Counted from the stretch's first letter, positions 1-10,040 are shown. The stretch: 64,000 bases of DNA from Mycolicibacterium alvei (GCF_010727325.1 NZ_AP022565.1:2356001-2420000), one strand, 5' to 3'. Notes: generated from the sequence alone by a model not told the origin. Made by a program: numbers and translations.

Positions 1-498
1 GCAGCCACAGCAGCACTGGCCGTCCTGGCTGCCGCCCCGGCCCACGCCGGGCCGCTGCCCGGTTTCTGTGTGCCGCCCAACGTCGTCGACGACGTCTGCA
101 CGACGCGGTTGACGTCGGCGACGGCCGACGTCATCGACGGGACGATCACCGGGAAGCCGGTCGGCAGCGGGACTGCGATCACCCTGGCGGGGCCAGCGGA
201 TGCGTACCTGAAATCGGCGGGATTCGGTGACGCACCGCCGGACCCGGTTCAGGAATGGGACGCCTCGATTGACAGGGTCAGTGACCTCGACACCTCCCCC
301 TCCGACCCCAATTGGTACGGCAACGCCAAGGCCAGGGTGTTCCTGCCCAGGACCCTCAACGAACTGGCCACCAAGTTTCCCTCTGGCAGTCTGCTCGTCG
401 GATTCGTGGCTGACGACTCCCGGCCGGACGCGTTCCGCTTGGTGTCGATTCAGCCGACCGCTACACCCGATCCTGTGCCAGCCCGGCCAGGTGCTTGA
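1..498 (+). CDS. Secreted protein, 5' end cut by the window edge
   Basis: Frame 1 is open from the first base to the TGA at 496-498. The first codons read as the end of an Ala/Leu-rich signal peptide with a plausible signal peptidase site after Ala-His-Ala. The exported part is therefore about 150 residues and starts near Gly-Pro-Leu-Pro-Gly. It has a Cys pair early (FC...VC, about 10 residues apart) that could form a disulfide, and the C-terminus is Pro/Ala-rich. A GTG at 70 could be mistaken for a start, but it lies after the signal sequence, so the real start is upstream of the window. The last 38 bases overlap the convergent SRPBCC gene. I do not recognise the family and assign no function. 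Confidence 0.7.
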   Translation, partial: AATAALAVLAAAPAHAGPLPGFCVPPNVVDDVCTTRLTSATADVIDGTITGKPVGSGTAITLAGPADAYLKSAGFGDAPPDPVQEWDASIDRVSDLDTSPSDPNWYGNAKARVFLPRTLNELATKFPSGSLLVGFVADDSRPDAFRLVSIQPTATPDPVPARPGA

Positions 499-940
499 GC
501 GAGTTGTCCAGGTGCCGCCGGTCGAACGGCGGGAACTCGATGTGTTCGCGTAGGGCCTGCGGCACCGCCGACCAGTCATAGCTCAGGGTGACGTTCGTCC
601 GGTCGTCGCCGAGCGGCTCGAGGTCGTAGCGCCAGATCCAGCCGCCGAACTCGAGGTTGGCGTCGTCAGCGCCCTGGCCCGGCAGCCAGGCGATCGCGTG
701 CGGAGGCTCGAAAACCTCGACCCGGTTGGCCATCTCGTAGTGCATGCCGCCGTAGTTGTCGTGGTACATCGCCATCCGGAAGATCTGGCCGGTTTCGGTG
801 AGCGGCTTGCCGTCGAGCGACTCCCGGACCCACCCGGTGCCGTCGATCGCCTGATGGGTGCTCGGGTCGGCCAGCACCGCGAACACGGTTTCGGCCGATG
901 CATCGATGGTGCAAGCGGTGCTGATGGTTTCGTCAGTCAT
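461..940 (-). CDS. SRPBCC (START/Aha1-like) ligand-binding fold protein
   Basis: The 159-residue protein begins with the usual SRPBCC opening: a first beta strand, then the 'IDASAETVFAVLADPSTH' segment that starts the helix-grip fold. It ends with a long C-terminal helix ('LDNSLKHLAGLA'). The middle is rich in Trp and aromatics (WIWRYDLEP), as expected for strands lining a hydrophobic pocket. Length fits polyketide cyclase/dehydrase or Aha1-type single-domain members. The family binds hydrophobic ligands or acts as a cyclase. No catalytic residue here lets me choose, so the ligand is unknown. It is convergent with, and overlaps by 38 bases, the secreted protein gene to its left. Confidence 0.8.
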   Translation of the reverse strand: MTDETISTACTIDASAETVFAVLADPSTHQAIDGTGWVRESLDGKPLTETGQIFRMAMYHDNYGGMHYEMANRVEVFEPPHAIAWLPGQGADDANLEFGGWIWRYDLEPLGDDRTNVTLSYDWSAVPQALREHIEFPPFDRRHLDNSLKHLAGLAQDRV

Positions 941-995
941 ACCCGTACCGACCGTGGGCGATCTCGAAACTCATCGAGCCTGCAACCCGCGTGGA

Positions 996-1382
996 CTAGG
1001 GCAGCTGACCCGCCAACTCACGCGCATAGTCGACTTCGTCGCTGACATCGAGAACCGTGTCGGGGTGGGTCGCCGGAACCAACGTCGAGTGACAGAACCC
1101 GTCGCCCTGGACGGTGACCTGAATAAACCCAACCTGCCGCACGTCCTTCGCGAGCAGGAAAAGCAGGCCCAGCAGACAGAACAAGGAACCCACAATCGCC
1201 AGAACGACCCTACTGTTCGAGAGGTGCTCTTCGGAGGTGGACATGTCCGTGACCGTCCACTCGGTTCCACGGATCGGAAATTGGCCGATCGGCGTCGATA
1301 TCCAGTACTGCGAAACTGCAACATCACCGATCGTCGTCAACCACTCGTCAGAACTATCGGCGTCGACGAAGGGATCCCCCAT
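996..1382 (-). CDS. Small single-pass membrane protein, conserved mycobacterial type
   Basis: The predicted protein has 128 residues. A soluble N-terminal part of about 58 residues contains 'SSDEWLTTIGDVAVSQ'. One strong membrane segment follows at about 59-79 (VVLAIVGSLFCLLGLLFLLA). A C-terminal part has beta character ('GFIQVTVQGDGFCHSTLVPA') and ends in 'VDYARELAGQLP'. It resembles a family of short mycobacterial membrane proteins of unknown role that I remember only by general pattern. The start at 1382 gives the complete conserved-looking N-terminus; an internal ATG near residue 47 is possible but would delete it. It is divergent from the gene at 1475, with a 92-base shared upstream region. 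Function unknown. Confidence 0.7.
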   Translation of the reverse strand: MGDPFVDADSSDEWLTTIGDVAVSQYWISTPIGQFPIRGTEWTVTDMSTSEEHLSNSRVVLAIVGSLFCLLGLLFLLAKDVRQVGFIQVTVQGDGFCHSTLVPATHPDTVLDVSDEVDYARELAGQLP

Positions 1383-1474
1383 GAAGGGCGATTAAAGCAC
1401 GTGGCCGCGACTTGCAGTCGCAGGTTGACGATCAATCCAAGACGCGCGCGGCCACCCGTCCCTACAGTTCTGAC

Positions 1475-1876
1475 ATGCAGACATTGCTGTTCACGCTTGG
1501 TCTGGTCCTGTTTCTGATCGGCCTGCTCACCGGGTTCGCCGTGCCGACGCTGAAAAACCCGCGCATGGCGCTGTCGAGCCACCTCGAAGCGATTCTCAAC
1601 GGCATGTTCCTCGTGCTGCTCGGGTTGCTCTGGCCATACATCCACTTGCCTCACGCCTGGGCAGTTGTGGCAGTCGTACTCATCGTGTACTCCGCCTACG
1701 CGAACTGGCTGGCGACGCTGCTCGCCGCGGCATGGGGTGCCGGCCGCAAACTCGCGCCGATCGCAGCGGCCGACCACCAGGCCTCAACGACAAAGGAACA
1801 GATCGTCAGCTTTCTGTTGGTATCCCTCTCGGCGTCGATCGTCGTGGGCGTCGGCATCGTCATCTTCGGGCTCTGA
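1475..1876 (+). CDS. Hydroxylaminobenzene mutase-like integral membrane protein
   Basis: The 133-residue protein has four hydrophobic segments (residues about 2-20, 40-58, 62-84 and 110-132). The conserved block 'LKNPRMALSSHLEAILNGMFL' spans the first loop; I associate it with the HabA/HabB family, which rearranges hydroxylaminobenzene to 2-aminophenol. The start is placed at the ATG just before the first membrane helix. An in-frame opening upstream to 1412 would add a charged stretch with no membrane character and is unlikely. Several proteins of this family carry vague names in databases, so substrate assignment is by family only. The gene is followed by a hairpin shared with groEL1. Confidence 0.7.
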   Translation: MQTLLFTLGLVLFLIGLLTGFAVPTLKNPRMALSSHLEAILNGMFLVLLGLLWPYIHLPHAWAVVAVVLIVYSAYANWLATLLAAAWGAGRKLAPIAAADHQASTTKEQIVSFLLVSLSASIVVGVGIVIFGL

Positions 1877-1912
1877 CGACGCTCCGTCGACACAGTGCCG
1901 CGTAAATGACGA

Positions 1913-1946
1913 AAACACCCCCGGCCCAACCGGACCGAGGGTGTTT
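1913..1946. terminator. Bidirectional hairpin between the mutase-like gene and groEL1
   Basis: AAACACCC (1913-1920) pairs with GGGTGTTT (1939-1946) around a GC-rich loop that holds a smaller CCGG/CCGG stem. It lies between two convergent stop codons. For transcription from groEL1 the 3' side is followed by 'gtcatttacg' with only a short T-run, so it is a weak intrinsic or I-shaped terminator. Confidence 0.65.
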
Positions 1947-1958
1947 CGCGAAACGAAC

Positions 1959-3652
<1,694 letters not shown>

Positions 3653-3663
3653 CGCACGAGTAC

Positions 3664-3963
3664 TTACTTGTTGACGACAGCCAGCACGTCGCGCGCCGAC
3701 AGGATCAGGTACTCCTCGCCGTTGTACTTGATCTCGGTGCCGCCGTACTTGCTGTAGATCACGGTGTCGCCCTCAGCAACGTCCAGGGGGATCCGCTTCT
3801 CGCCATCCTCATCCCAGCGGCCGGGGCCAACTGCGACGACGGTGCCTTCCTGCGGCTTTTCCTTGGCGGTGTCGGGGATGACCAGACCGGAAGCGGTCGT
3901 GGTCTCGGCCGCGTTGGCCTGAACGAGGATCTTGTCCTCGAGTGGCTTGATGTTGACTGCCAC
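3664..3963 (-). CDS. groES: 10-kDa co-chaperonin GroES
   Basis: From the GTG at 3963 the protein is 99 residues: '(M)[19 protein letters not shown]' through the mobile loop '[19 protein letters not shown]' to '...[14 protein letters not shown]'. This matches mycobacterial GroES almost residue for residue. The start is decided by the GGAGGG Shine-Dalgarno eight bases upstream and by family length; a longer in-frame opening to 4095 would add an Arg/Pro-rich tail inside the leader and is rejected. GroES caps the GroEL folding chamber. The gene heads the groES-groEL1 operon behind a 132-base leader and a CIRCE-controlled promoter, so heat-shock repression by HrcA is expected. Confidence 0.97.
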   Translation of the reverse strand: MAVNIKPLEDKILVQANAAETTTASGLVIPDTAKEKPQEGTVVAVGPGRWDEDGEKRIPLDVAEGDTVIYSKYGGTEIKYNGEEYLILSARDVLAVVNK

Positions 3964-4095
3964 GATGGAAGCCCTCCACTTGTCGGGGTGTGGATCCGGG
4001 GGGATCCCCAGATGCCGGTTACCAGGTGTTCGGCAAGCGTCCGTGCCCTCGCTCCGTCGTCGCGGGTGCCGGCGCTGGGGTAGGCCGCATGCCAC

Positions 4096-4127
4096 CTAGC
4101 ACTCTATACATGCGAGTGCTAGCACTC
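4096..4127. promoter_or_regulatory. CIRCE operator (HrcA site) plus an extra half-site
   Basis: CTAGCACTC (4096-4104), nine bases, then GAGTGCTAG (4114-4122) is a perfect CIRCE inverted repeat. A further CTAGCACTC half-site at 4119-4127 overlaps its right arm and pairs with the GAGTGCTAG, making a staggered second operator. The binding protein in mycobacteria is HrcA. Confidence 0.92.
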
Positions 4128-4129
4128 AA
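4103..4129 (-). promoter_or_regulatory. groES promoter
   Basis: On the minus strand TTGAGT (4124-4129) and TATAGA (4103-4108) are separated by 15 bases. Both boxes are embedded in the CIRCE repeats, so repressor binding would block RNA polymerase directly. Confidence 0.6.
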
Positions 4130-4200
4130 GGGGGGCCTGTGCTTTAGGGGCCGTACCAGGCGGCCCTACGAGTAGCCCGACGGTCGCAACCACAAACTGG

Positions 4201-4214
4201 AGTAGTCGACTACT
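4201..4214. promoter_or_regulatory. 14-bp perfect palindrome upstream of the ATPase cassette
   Basis: AGTAGTCGACTACT is a perfect palindrome 69 bases before the first cassette start. A second small dyad (GCGCG-TAT-CGCGC) follows at about 4223-4235. They look like an operator region for the cassette; the regulator is unknown and no regulator gene is in the cassette. Confidence 0.45.
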
Positions 4215-4282
4215 GATGTTCAGCGCGTATCGCGCCAGGATGCTGAGTCCATTGCCCGAACTTCAGCATGGGGAGCGGAACA

Positions 4283-4909
4283 ATGGTCGACAGCGCCTAC
4301 TCATGGAAACCGCAAGCCGCGGATGATGCCCCGCAGCGCCATCGGCAGGATGTCGGGCCGGCGCCGTCCCGGCCCCGGCAGCGCCAGGCCGGGAGCGCTC
4401 TGGTCGAAGGCCAGGTCCGAAATGTCGAGAAACGCATGCCGGTCAACGGGCGTGCGATCGTGCACTTCCGGGTCGAGCAATTCGATCACGAGGGCGGCCG
4501 GCGCCAACGCATCCCCGTACAGTTCGTCTCGTTCGGCGGCGCCTTCGGCAAGGATCTCGATGTGCACGAGGGTGACCGTGTGCGCGTGCACGGGCAATGG
4601 GACACCGGCACCATCATCGCCACTCAGGTGGAGAATCTGACCACCCGGGAATCAACCAAATCGCGGAACTGGTCGCCCGGCAAAACCCTGGCGCTGGCGG
4701 CCGGTGTCCTTCTAGTGCCCGCCGTCATATTCGGAGCGATCGGCTTGGGGCTGGCCCATTGGGGCACGTCGAATTTCGACCGGGACCGGCAACAAACGGA
4801 AAACACCTTCCGCCAGGAACGCGATCAGATGCAACGTCAATGGTGTGAGGACGCCGCCGACGCCGGGGCCCATTTCAGTCAATGCGATGACCTTACTGGC
4901 ACGCCGTGA
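4283..4909 (+). CDS. Membrane-anchored OB-like domain protein, first gene of the HerA cassette
   Basis: The 208-residue protein has four visible parts. A charged, Pro/Arg/Gln-rich N-terminus spans about 1-38. A beta-rich domain spans about 40-125, with alternating strands around 'VEGQVRNVEKRMPVNGRAIVHFRVEQ', 'RIPVQFVSFGGAF' and 'EGDRVRVHGQWDTGTI'; it looks like an OB fold. One membrane helix follows at about 134-155 ('LALAAGVLLVPAVIFGAIGLGL'). The tail is short, charged and coiled, with two cysteines (WCEDAADAGAHFSQC). The start is taken at 4283 because GGGGAG lies seven bases before it; an ATG at 4268 is in frame but has no such site. Its stop overlaps the next start by four bases (GTGA), so the two are translationally coupled. 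The OB assignment is by eye. Confidence 0.7.
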   Translation: MVDSAYSWKPQAADDAPQRHRQDVGPAPSRPRQRQAGSALVEGQVRNVEKRMPVNGRAIVHFRVEQFDHEGGRRQRIPVQFVSFGGAFGKDLDVHEGDRVRVHGQWDTGTIIATQVENLTTRESTKSRNWSPGKTLALAAGVLLVPAVIFGAIGLGLAHWGTSNFDRDRQQTENTFRQERDQMQRQWCEDAADAGAHFSQCDDLTGTP

Positions 4910-7900
4910 GCAGCGACATCGTCAGCACCGCCAATCTCGACTACATCCAGCGGGTGGGGTTCGAGCCACCTCCGGTGGATCCGACGCGAGTCACCCGCGC
5001 CCCGACCGCACAGCGCAGCATGCTGCGGATCACCGGTATCGGACGGTTGGGCAAGCAGGAGAAGACGTCGCACCTCGCCGACGACACGTTGGGCGTCGAC
5101 GACCTGCTGGCCGGGTTGCACATGTCCCGTGTGCCGCTGGCATTCCGGATCGGACATGACCGCGGCACCGCGCGCGTCGAGTTCGGCACGTGGCTGCCCG
5201 GCATCTCCAACTCCTCAGCGCTCACCCGCCACACCAAGGTGCTGGATTCGGCTCTGCGCTCGCTGTACCCGGCTATCGACATCACCCCGGTTTCGCCGCA
5301 AACCGGGCAGTGGCAACGCGGCGGCCTGGTCATGGGGATACCTACGTTCAAACTGCCTACCGCACGAGAAGGGGTCCGCCAGGTAGATCGCCTCTTGCGC
5401 GCGCTGGCCGGTCGTTCCTGGTCGGCGCTCGTGTTGGCGCAACCCGTGGACGACACCGCCATCCGCGATCTACGGATCAGGCTGATCAACGAGATGCGGA
5501 CGGTGCAGACCGATACCGCGGACTTCGGAGTACCCAGCCCACTGGCCGAGAGTTACCTGCAAATTCTTGCTGGGCAATTGGATTCGCTGAACTCCGGGCA
5601 GGGATCGGGAACCTGGCGCACCGCGGTCTACCTACTCAGCGACCAGGACGGCTACGACGAGGCGGCCAGCCTGTGGCGTGGCATCTACTTCGGAGCCGAT
5701 TCCGCCCCTGAACCGCTGCGGGTTTTCAGCCGGGTCGACGTCCCGGCGCTGGCAGACGGTTGGGTACTGCCGGACCCGGTGTCCGCGGAATCGGCGCCCG
5801 GCTATTACCGGCATCCGTTCGAGCACCAAACCTTGCTCACCTCGGGCCAACTGGCCACCTACCTTCAGTTGCCGCAGGTGGAGACACCCGGATTCGCGAT
5901 CAGCGACATCGCCGATTTCGATGTCGTCACCCTGCCCGCCGGTGCCGCGGACATTGCGCTGGGCAACGTCGTCGAGCGCCGGACTGTGAGTATGCATCCC
6001 TACGCGATCGACCCTGATCGCCTGACCCGCCACGGATTCATCTCCGGGGTCACCGGTTCGGGAAAGACCAATACCGTATTCCAGATCCTCGGCGAAGTGT
6101 CATCCCGTCGCATTCCATTCCTGGTGATCGAACCCGCAAAGACGGAATATCGGGCGCTGCTCAACGACACTGAAATCGGTTCTGCTATAAGGGTATACAC
6201 CCTCGGCGACGAGATGGTGTCACCGTACCGATTGAATCCCTTCGAAGTACCTGAGGGCATTTCGGTCTCGGTACACCTGGACATGTTGCGGGCGGTCTTC
6301 AACGCGAGCTTCGGTATGTGGACCCCGTTGCCACAGGTGCTGGAAACCTGTCTACACGAGGTCTATACCGACCGCGGCTGGGACATCACCACCAATACCA
6401 ACCACCGGCTGCGGTGTTGTGTAGATCGTTCCCTCGCGTTCCCCACACTGACCGAGCTGGTCCGCAAGGTCGAAGTCACAGTCCCCGAACTCGGCTACGA
6501 CGACAAGGTCGCCAACGACATCAGTGCAGCGCTGCGCACTCGCTTGAACAGCCTACGAACCGGCGGCAAGGGCCGGATGCTGGATACCCGCCAAGGCCTG
6601 GATTTCGCCGAATTGTTGAGCCGGCCCACCATCGTCGAACTGGAAGACATGGGTGACGACGACGACAAGGCCTTCCTGATGGGACTGGTGATGATCCGGC
6701 TGATCGAGCACCGCCGCGTTCAGGGCGACTTCGACAAGCTACGTCACCTGATGGTTATCGAGGAGGCACACCGACTGCTGGCCAACACCGCCCCCAAACA
6801 AGGCGGACCGGACGCCGAAGGCGATATGAAAGGCAAGGCAGTCGAGACATTTTCGAATCTACTCTCCGAGATAAGGGCCTACGGGCAAGGTGTGTTGGTG
6901 GTCGATCAGGTGCCCACCAAACTGGCGCCTGACGTGGTCAAGAACACCAACCTGAAACTGGCACACCGCCTCGTTGCCGGCGATGACCGCGGGGTGATCG
7001 CCGACGCGATGGCCATGACCAAGGCTCAGGAGTCGGCCCTGGCGACCATGCCGGTCGGCTGGGCCGTCGCTTTCAACGACGGCGAGGATGCGTCACTGCT
7101 GCTGCAGATCCACCGCCGCAAGAGCGGATCGGGCACCTGGCCCACCGATGGGGACGTACGCGTCCGGATGACCGGGACGCTCCAGACCACCGTTTGCGCC
7201 CAGCTGGTCGCCTGCCCGCGAGCCCTTAAGGTTGTCGAAACCCCTTCGGTGAAAAGAGCATTCAGCCGCGTGGTGCTGTCCGCAATCTACAACCCGGGTG
7301 GCCTCGCGCGGACCTGGCCGGACGTGGTCGCTCTGATCGAGCCCATGCGGCCGCCCGACATCGACCGAAACACTTTTCTGCGCTGCGTGATTCACCGCGG
7401 AGCCGAACAGTGGTCGGACGCCGCAGGCGCACGCGGCAGTTGGCCCTTCGACGAGACGAGCCGGATAGCCACCCTCATCGGGCAGCTGATCAGTGCCGCG
7501 CCGGACGGCCACGCCGACGCGTCGACCCTCGACGAGCTGCGCGGAGCGCTGCGGGCGCTACGCGCAGAGGGCTTCGGTCCCTTCCCCGCCTGCAGCAAGA
7601 TCTGGGCCAGCGACGCCGCCGATGCTTGTGCGTGTGCGGTCCCAGTGGCCGAACTGGTGGCGTCAGGGCAGTTCAATGAGCAATGGACGGATGCGGGCTA
7701 CGACGACCGCGCCGGCAATCGACGCCAAGCCACCTGGGATGTGTGCACAGCAGCCGCCTTTGAACTGATCGAGGTCAACCCGTTCGATGCCAGGGACGCA
7801 GACCTGCCACGCATCAACCGTAATGCGGACCGGCTCGGCCTGTGCTTCGCCCAACAGATGCTCGGCGCCCAGAAATGGACGCACCCCGTCGCCTCGCGGC

Positions 7901-7977
7901 GGGCACTCATTGCCCTGTTCGCCGAGCAGCAGCTGCAATCCGACCCACAACCAGAAGGAGCGCACGACCATGCCTGA
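4906..7977 (+). CDS. Large HerA/DUF87-type ATPase
   Basis: The 1023-residue protein has a central P-loop ATPase. Walker A is G381-VTGSGK-T388, followed by 'VFQILGEVSSRRIPFLVIEPAKTEY', the characteristic IEPAK block of HerA-like DUF87 proteins. Walker B is 'LMVIEEAHRLL' with the acidic pair at about 619-620. 'EIRAYGQGVLVVDQVPTKLAPDVVKNTN' and 'LAHRLVAGDDR' complete the hexameric motor core. About 370 residues precede the core and about 300 follow it; the C-terminal part has a Cys cluster (CSKIWASDAADACAC). HerA motors pump DNA or drive nucleases and also occur in antiphage systems, but no NurA-type nuclease, Sir2 or other known partner gene is adjacent. It is coupled to the OB-like membrane gene and overlaps the repeat-protein gene by eight bases. 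Confidence 0.88.
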   Translation: MSSDIVSTANLDYIQRVGFEPPPVDPTRVTRAPTAQRSMLRITGIGRLGKQEKTSHLADDTLGVDDLLAGLHMSRVPLAFRIGHDRGTARVEFGTWLPGISNSSALTRHTKVLDSALRSLYPAIDITPVSPQTGQWQRGGLVMGIPTFKLPTAREGVRQVDRLLRALAGRSWSALVLAQPVDDTAIRDLRIRLINEMRTVQTDTADFGVPSPLAESYLQILAGQLDSLNSGQGSGTWRTAVYLLSDQDGYDEAASLWRGIYFGADSAPEPLRVFSRVDVPALADGWVLPDPVSAESAPGYYRHPFEHQTLLTSGQLATYLQLPQVETPGFAISDIADFDVVTLPAGAADIALGNVVERRTVSMHPYAIDPDRLTRHGFISGVTGSGKTNTVFQILGEVSSRRIPFLVIEPAKTEYRALLNDTEIGSAIRVYTLGDEMVSPYRLNPFEVPEGISVSVHLDMLRAVFNASFGMWTPLPQVLETCLHEVYTDRGWDITTNTNHRLRCCVDRSLAFPTLTELVRKVEVTVPELGYDDKVANDISAALRTRLNSLRTGGKGRMLDTRQGLDFAELLSRPTIVELEDMGDDDDKAFLMGLVMIRLIEHRRVQGDFDKLRHLMVIEEAHRLLANTAPKQGGPDAEGDMKGKAVETFSNLLSEIRAYGQGVLVVDQVPTKLAPDVVKNTNLKLAHRLVAGDDRGVIADAMAMTKAQESALATMPVGWAVAFNDGEDASLLLQIHRRKSGSGTWPTDGDVRVRMTGTLQTTVCAQLVACPRALKVVETPSVKRAFSRVVLSAIYNPGGLARTWPDVVALIEPMRPPDIDRNTFLRCVIHRGAEQWSDAAGARGSWPFDETSRIATLIGQLISAAPDGHADASTLDELRGALRALRAEGFGPFPACSKIWASDAADACACAVPVAELVASGQFNEQWTDAGYDDRAGNRRQATWDVCTAAAFELIEVNPFDARDADLPRINRNADRLGLCFAQQMLGAQKWTHPVASRRALIALFAEQQLQSDPQPEGAHDHA

Positions 7978-8530
7978 GGTCACACACCGGAGAACCCCGA
8001 CAGATAACCGTTCGGCGACCCAACCGCGCGACTCGCACGACGACCCGTCACGCAGCTACCGGCACGCCGAGGACCGCGCCGGAGGCGATCAGAAACGGAC
8101 CTGGCAGGAGAAAGGCAAGGACGGCGCCGTCCACGACAAGTCATCGGAGAGCAAGCACAAAGACGGCACCACAACGGTCCGCACCAGCGACCAGTGGAAG
8201 GACCGCACCGGCGACCACACCAAGACTTCAGAGAGCGTCAAGTCCCACAACAAGTACGACGGCTCGACGTCGACCAAGACCACCGACGTCACCAGGACCG
8301 ACAAGAAGGACGGCAGCAGCTTCGAAAACAAGAAGGAGACGAACACGACGAGGCATCACGACGGCTCGTCGTCCACGTCGAAGTCCAATACCGACACCAC
8401 GATCAAACGGGACGGTTCCACAACGATCAAGACATCGACTACCACCGAAAACCGAGATTCGACGGGGAAGGTCACGGACTCGTCGACCAAGAATTCCAGC
8501 AGCACCAGCAGTAACCAATGGGGCATCTGA
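7970..8530 (+). CDS. Hydrophilic Ser/Thr/Lys/Asp-rich repeat protein of the HerA cassette
   Basis: The 186-residue protein is extremely hydrophilic, with no membrane segment and no cysteine. From about residue 60 the unit '(K/Y/H/R)DG(S/T)(S/T)' recurs five times: KDGTTT, YDGSTST, KDGSSF, HDGSSST, RDGSTT. Each is followed by a Thr/Lys-rich stretch, at spacings of roughly 20-40 residues. The pattern suggests a fibrous or beta-solenoid-like repeat, or a disordered polyanion/polycation tract. The ATG at 7970 has AGAAGGAG nine bases upstream and lies inside the end of the ATPase gene, so it belongs to the same operon. A longer in-frame opening from 7787 runs inside the ATPase gene and is rejected. 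I do not recognise the family. Confidence 0.75.
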   Translation: MPEVTHRRTPTDNRSATQPRDSHDDPSRSYRHAEDRAGGDQKRTWQEKGKDGAVHDKSSESKHKDGTTTVRTSDQWKDRTGDHTKTSESVKSHNKYDGSTSTKTTDVTRTDKKDGSSFENKKETNTTRHHDGSSSTSKSNTDTTIKRDGSTTIKTSTTTENRDSTGKVTDSSTKNSSSTSSNQWGI

Positions 8531-8580
8531 GCGCTTTGACGAACAGGCGAGAAAGACGGACCTACCCGCCTCGGGCGATG

Positions 8581-9021
8581 TCATGCGCCGTATTTGCTCA
8601 GAGCGATGTTCAGATGCTCGGACACGTCGCCGACCATTTCGACATCGACTCGGCGCTCGGTGAAGTACCAGCCGTCTTCGCCGCGGGCGAACGAGTCGAA
8701 ATACCGCCCGACCACGATGGGCTGCAGCACCACGGTGTCGGTCTTCTGCACCACACAGAAGGTCGAGCGGGCGGTTGCCCGGTCACCATCGACGTCGACG
8801 ATCGGGTTGAGCACCAGATGCCGGGTGCGTGGGGTATTGCCGTGCTCGGGGAATCGACGCGTCGTCGACGCGAACAACTGGGCGATGGCCGGCGCACCCG
8901 CCACACCCATGAACGAGCCGCGACCGAGCAGCTCCCCGACCCCGTCGAAGTCACCGGCGTCGATCAGCTCGCCGTAGCGGTACAGCAGCTCGGTGACCTC
9001 GAGCTTGTCCGCGACGCTCAT
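8581..9021 (-). CDS. SnoaL/NTF2-like protein
   Basis: The 146-residue protein begins '[32 protein letters not shown]', the usual helix-rich opening of the SnoaL-like/NTF2 cone fold. It then has '[27 protein letters not shown]' and '[30 protein letters not shown]' strands. Members include isomerases, dehydratases and aromatic ring-hydroxylating dioxygenase beta-like proteins, so substrate is open. The start at 9021 overlaps the tsaD stop by four bases (ATGA) and is chosen over a longer opening to 9144 that runs inside tsaD. It is the last gene of the alr-tsaD run, whose other members I recognise by function. Confidence 0.82.
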   Translation of the reverse strand: MSVADKLEVTELLYRYGELIDAGDFDGVGELLGRGSFMGVAGAPAIAQLFASTTRRFPEHGNTPRTRHLVLNPIVDVDGDRATARSTFCVVQKTDTVVLQPIVVGRYFDSFARGEDGWYFTERRVDVEMVGDVSEHLNIALSKYGA

Positions 9022-10040
9022 GCCACCTGCCCCTGCACCACCGGCAGACCCGGATCGCTGGCCACATCCAGCGGCGACGGCTCCGCACCGGCGGCGATCA
9101 GGTGCGCGGCGAACGAGGCGATCATCGCGCCGTTGTCGGTGCACAACCGTGGCCGCGGCACCCGCAACGTCAGGCCCGCAGCCGCGCAGCGTTCCTCGGC
9201 GAGTTCGCGAAGGCGTGAGTTGGCCGCCACCCCGCCCGCGATCAGCAGGGTGGACACCCCCAGATCGGTGGCCGCGCGGACCGCCTTGGCGGTCAGCACA
9301 TCGGCGACAGCCTCCTGGAAGCCGGCCGCCACATCCGCCTGCGAAGCCTCCGGGTGACCTTCTACATACCGGGCCACCGCGGTCTTGAGCCCCGAGAAGC
9401 TGAACACGTACGGGTCGTCACGCGGCCCCGTCATCCCCCGCGGAAAGACGATGGCGTCGCGGTCACCGCTGCGGGCCAGCTCGTCGAGTACCCGTCCGCC
9501 CGGATAACCCAGTCCGAGTAGCCGGGCCACCTTGTCGTAAGCCTCCCCGGCCGCGTCGTCGACGGTGCTGCCCAACTCGACGATCGGCTCGCCCAATGAC
9601 CGCACATGCAGCAGGTGGGTGTGCCCACCCGAGACGAGCAGGCCGACGCTCTCGGGCAGCGGGCCGTGGTCGTAGACGTCGGCGGCCAAGTGCCCGCCCA
9701 GGTGGTTGACGCCGTAGAAGGGGACGTTCCAGCCTGCCGCGTACGCCTTGGCGGCGGCCACCCCGACCAGCAGAGCCCCGGCCAGTCCGGGACCGATGGT
9801 CGCGGCGACGACGTCGGGGCGGTCGATTCCTGCGGCATCCAGGGCGCGACGCATGGTCGGGCCCAGGGCCTCGAGGTGGGCCCGCGACGCGATCTCGGGG
9901 ACGACGCCGCCGTAGCGCGCGTGCTCGTCGACGCTGGAGGCGACCTCATCGGCAAGAAGCTTTACCGTTCCGTCTTCCGCGAGGTCGGCGATACCGACTC
10001 CGGTTTCGTCACAAGAACTTTCGATGGCCAGAATGATCAC
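9018..10040 (-). CDS. tsaD: tRNA N6-adenosine threonylcarbamoyltransferase TsaD
   Basis: The 340-residue protein begins '[20 protein letters not shown]', carries the metal-binding HxxxH of the family ([12 protein letters not shown]) and '[12 protein letters not shown]', and ends with the ASKHA-fold glycine motifs ('[16 protein letters not shown]'). TsaD transfers the threonylcarbamoyl group to A37 of ANN-decoding tRNAs in the t6A pathway, working with TsaB and TsaE, which are encoded just upstream here. Its start overlaps the rimI stop (ATGA) and its stop overlaps the SnoaL-like start (ATGA). The gene was formerly called gcp. Confidence 0.96.
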   Translation of the reverse strand: MIILAIESSCDETGVGIADLAEDGTVKLLADEVASSVDEHARYGGVVPEIASRAHLEALGPTMRRALDAAGIDRPDVVAATIGPGLAGALLVGVAAAKAYAAGWNVPFYGVNHLGGHLAADVYDHGPLPESVGLLVSGGHTHLLHVRSLGEPIVELGSTVDDAAGEAYDKVARLLGLGYPGGRVLDELARSGDRDAIVFPRGMTGPRDDPYVFSFSGLKTAVARYVEGHPEASQADVAAGFQEAVADVLTAKAVRAATDLGVSTLLIAGGVAANSRLRELAEERCAAAGLTLRVPRPRLCTDNGAMIASFAAHLIAAGAEPSPLDVASDPGLPVVQGQVA

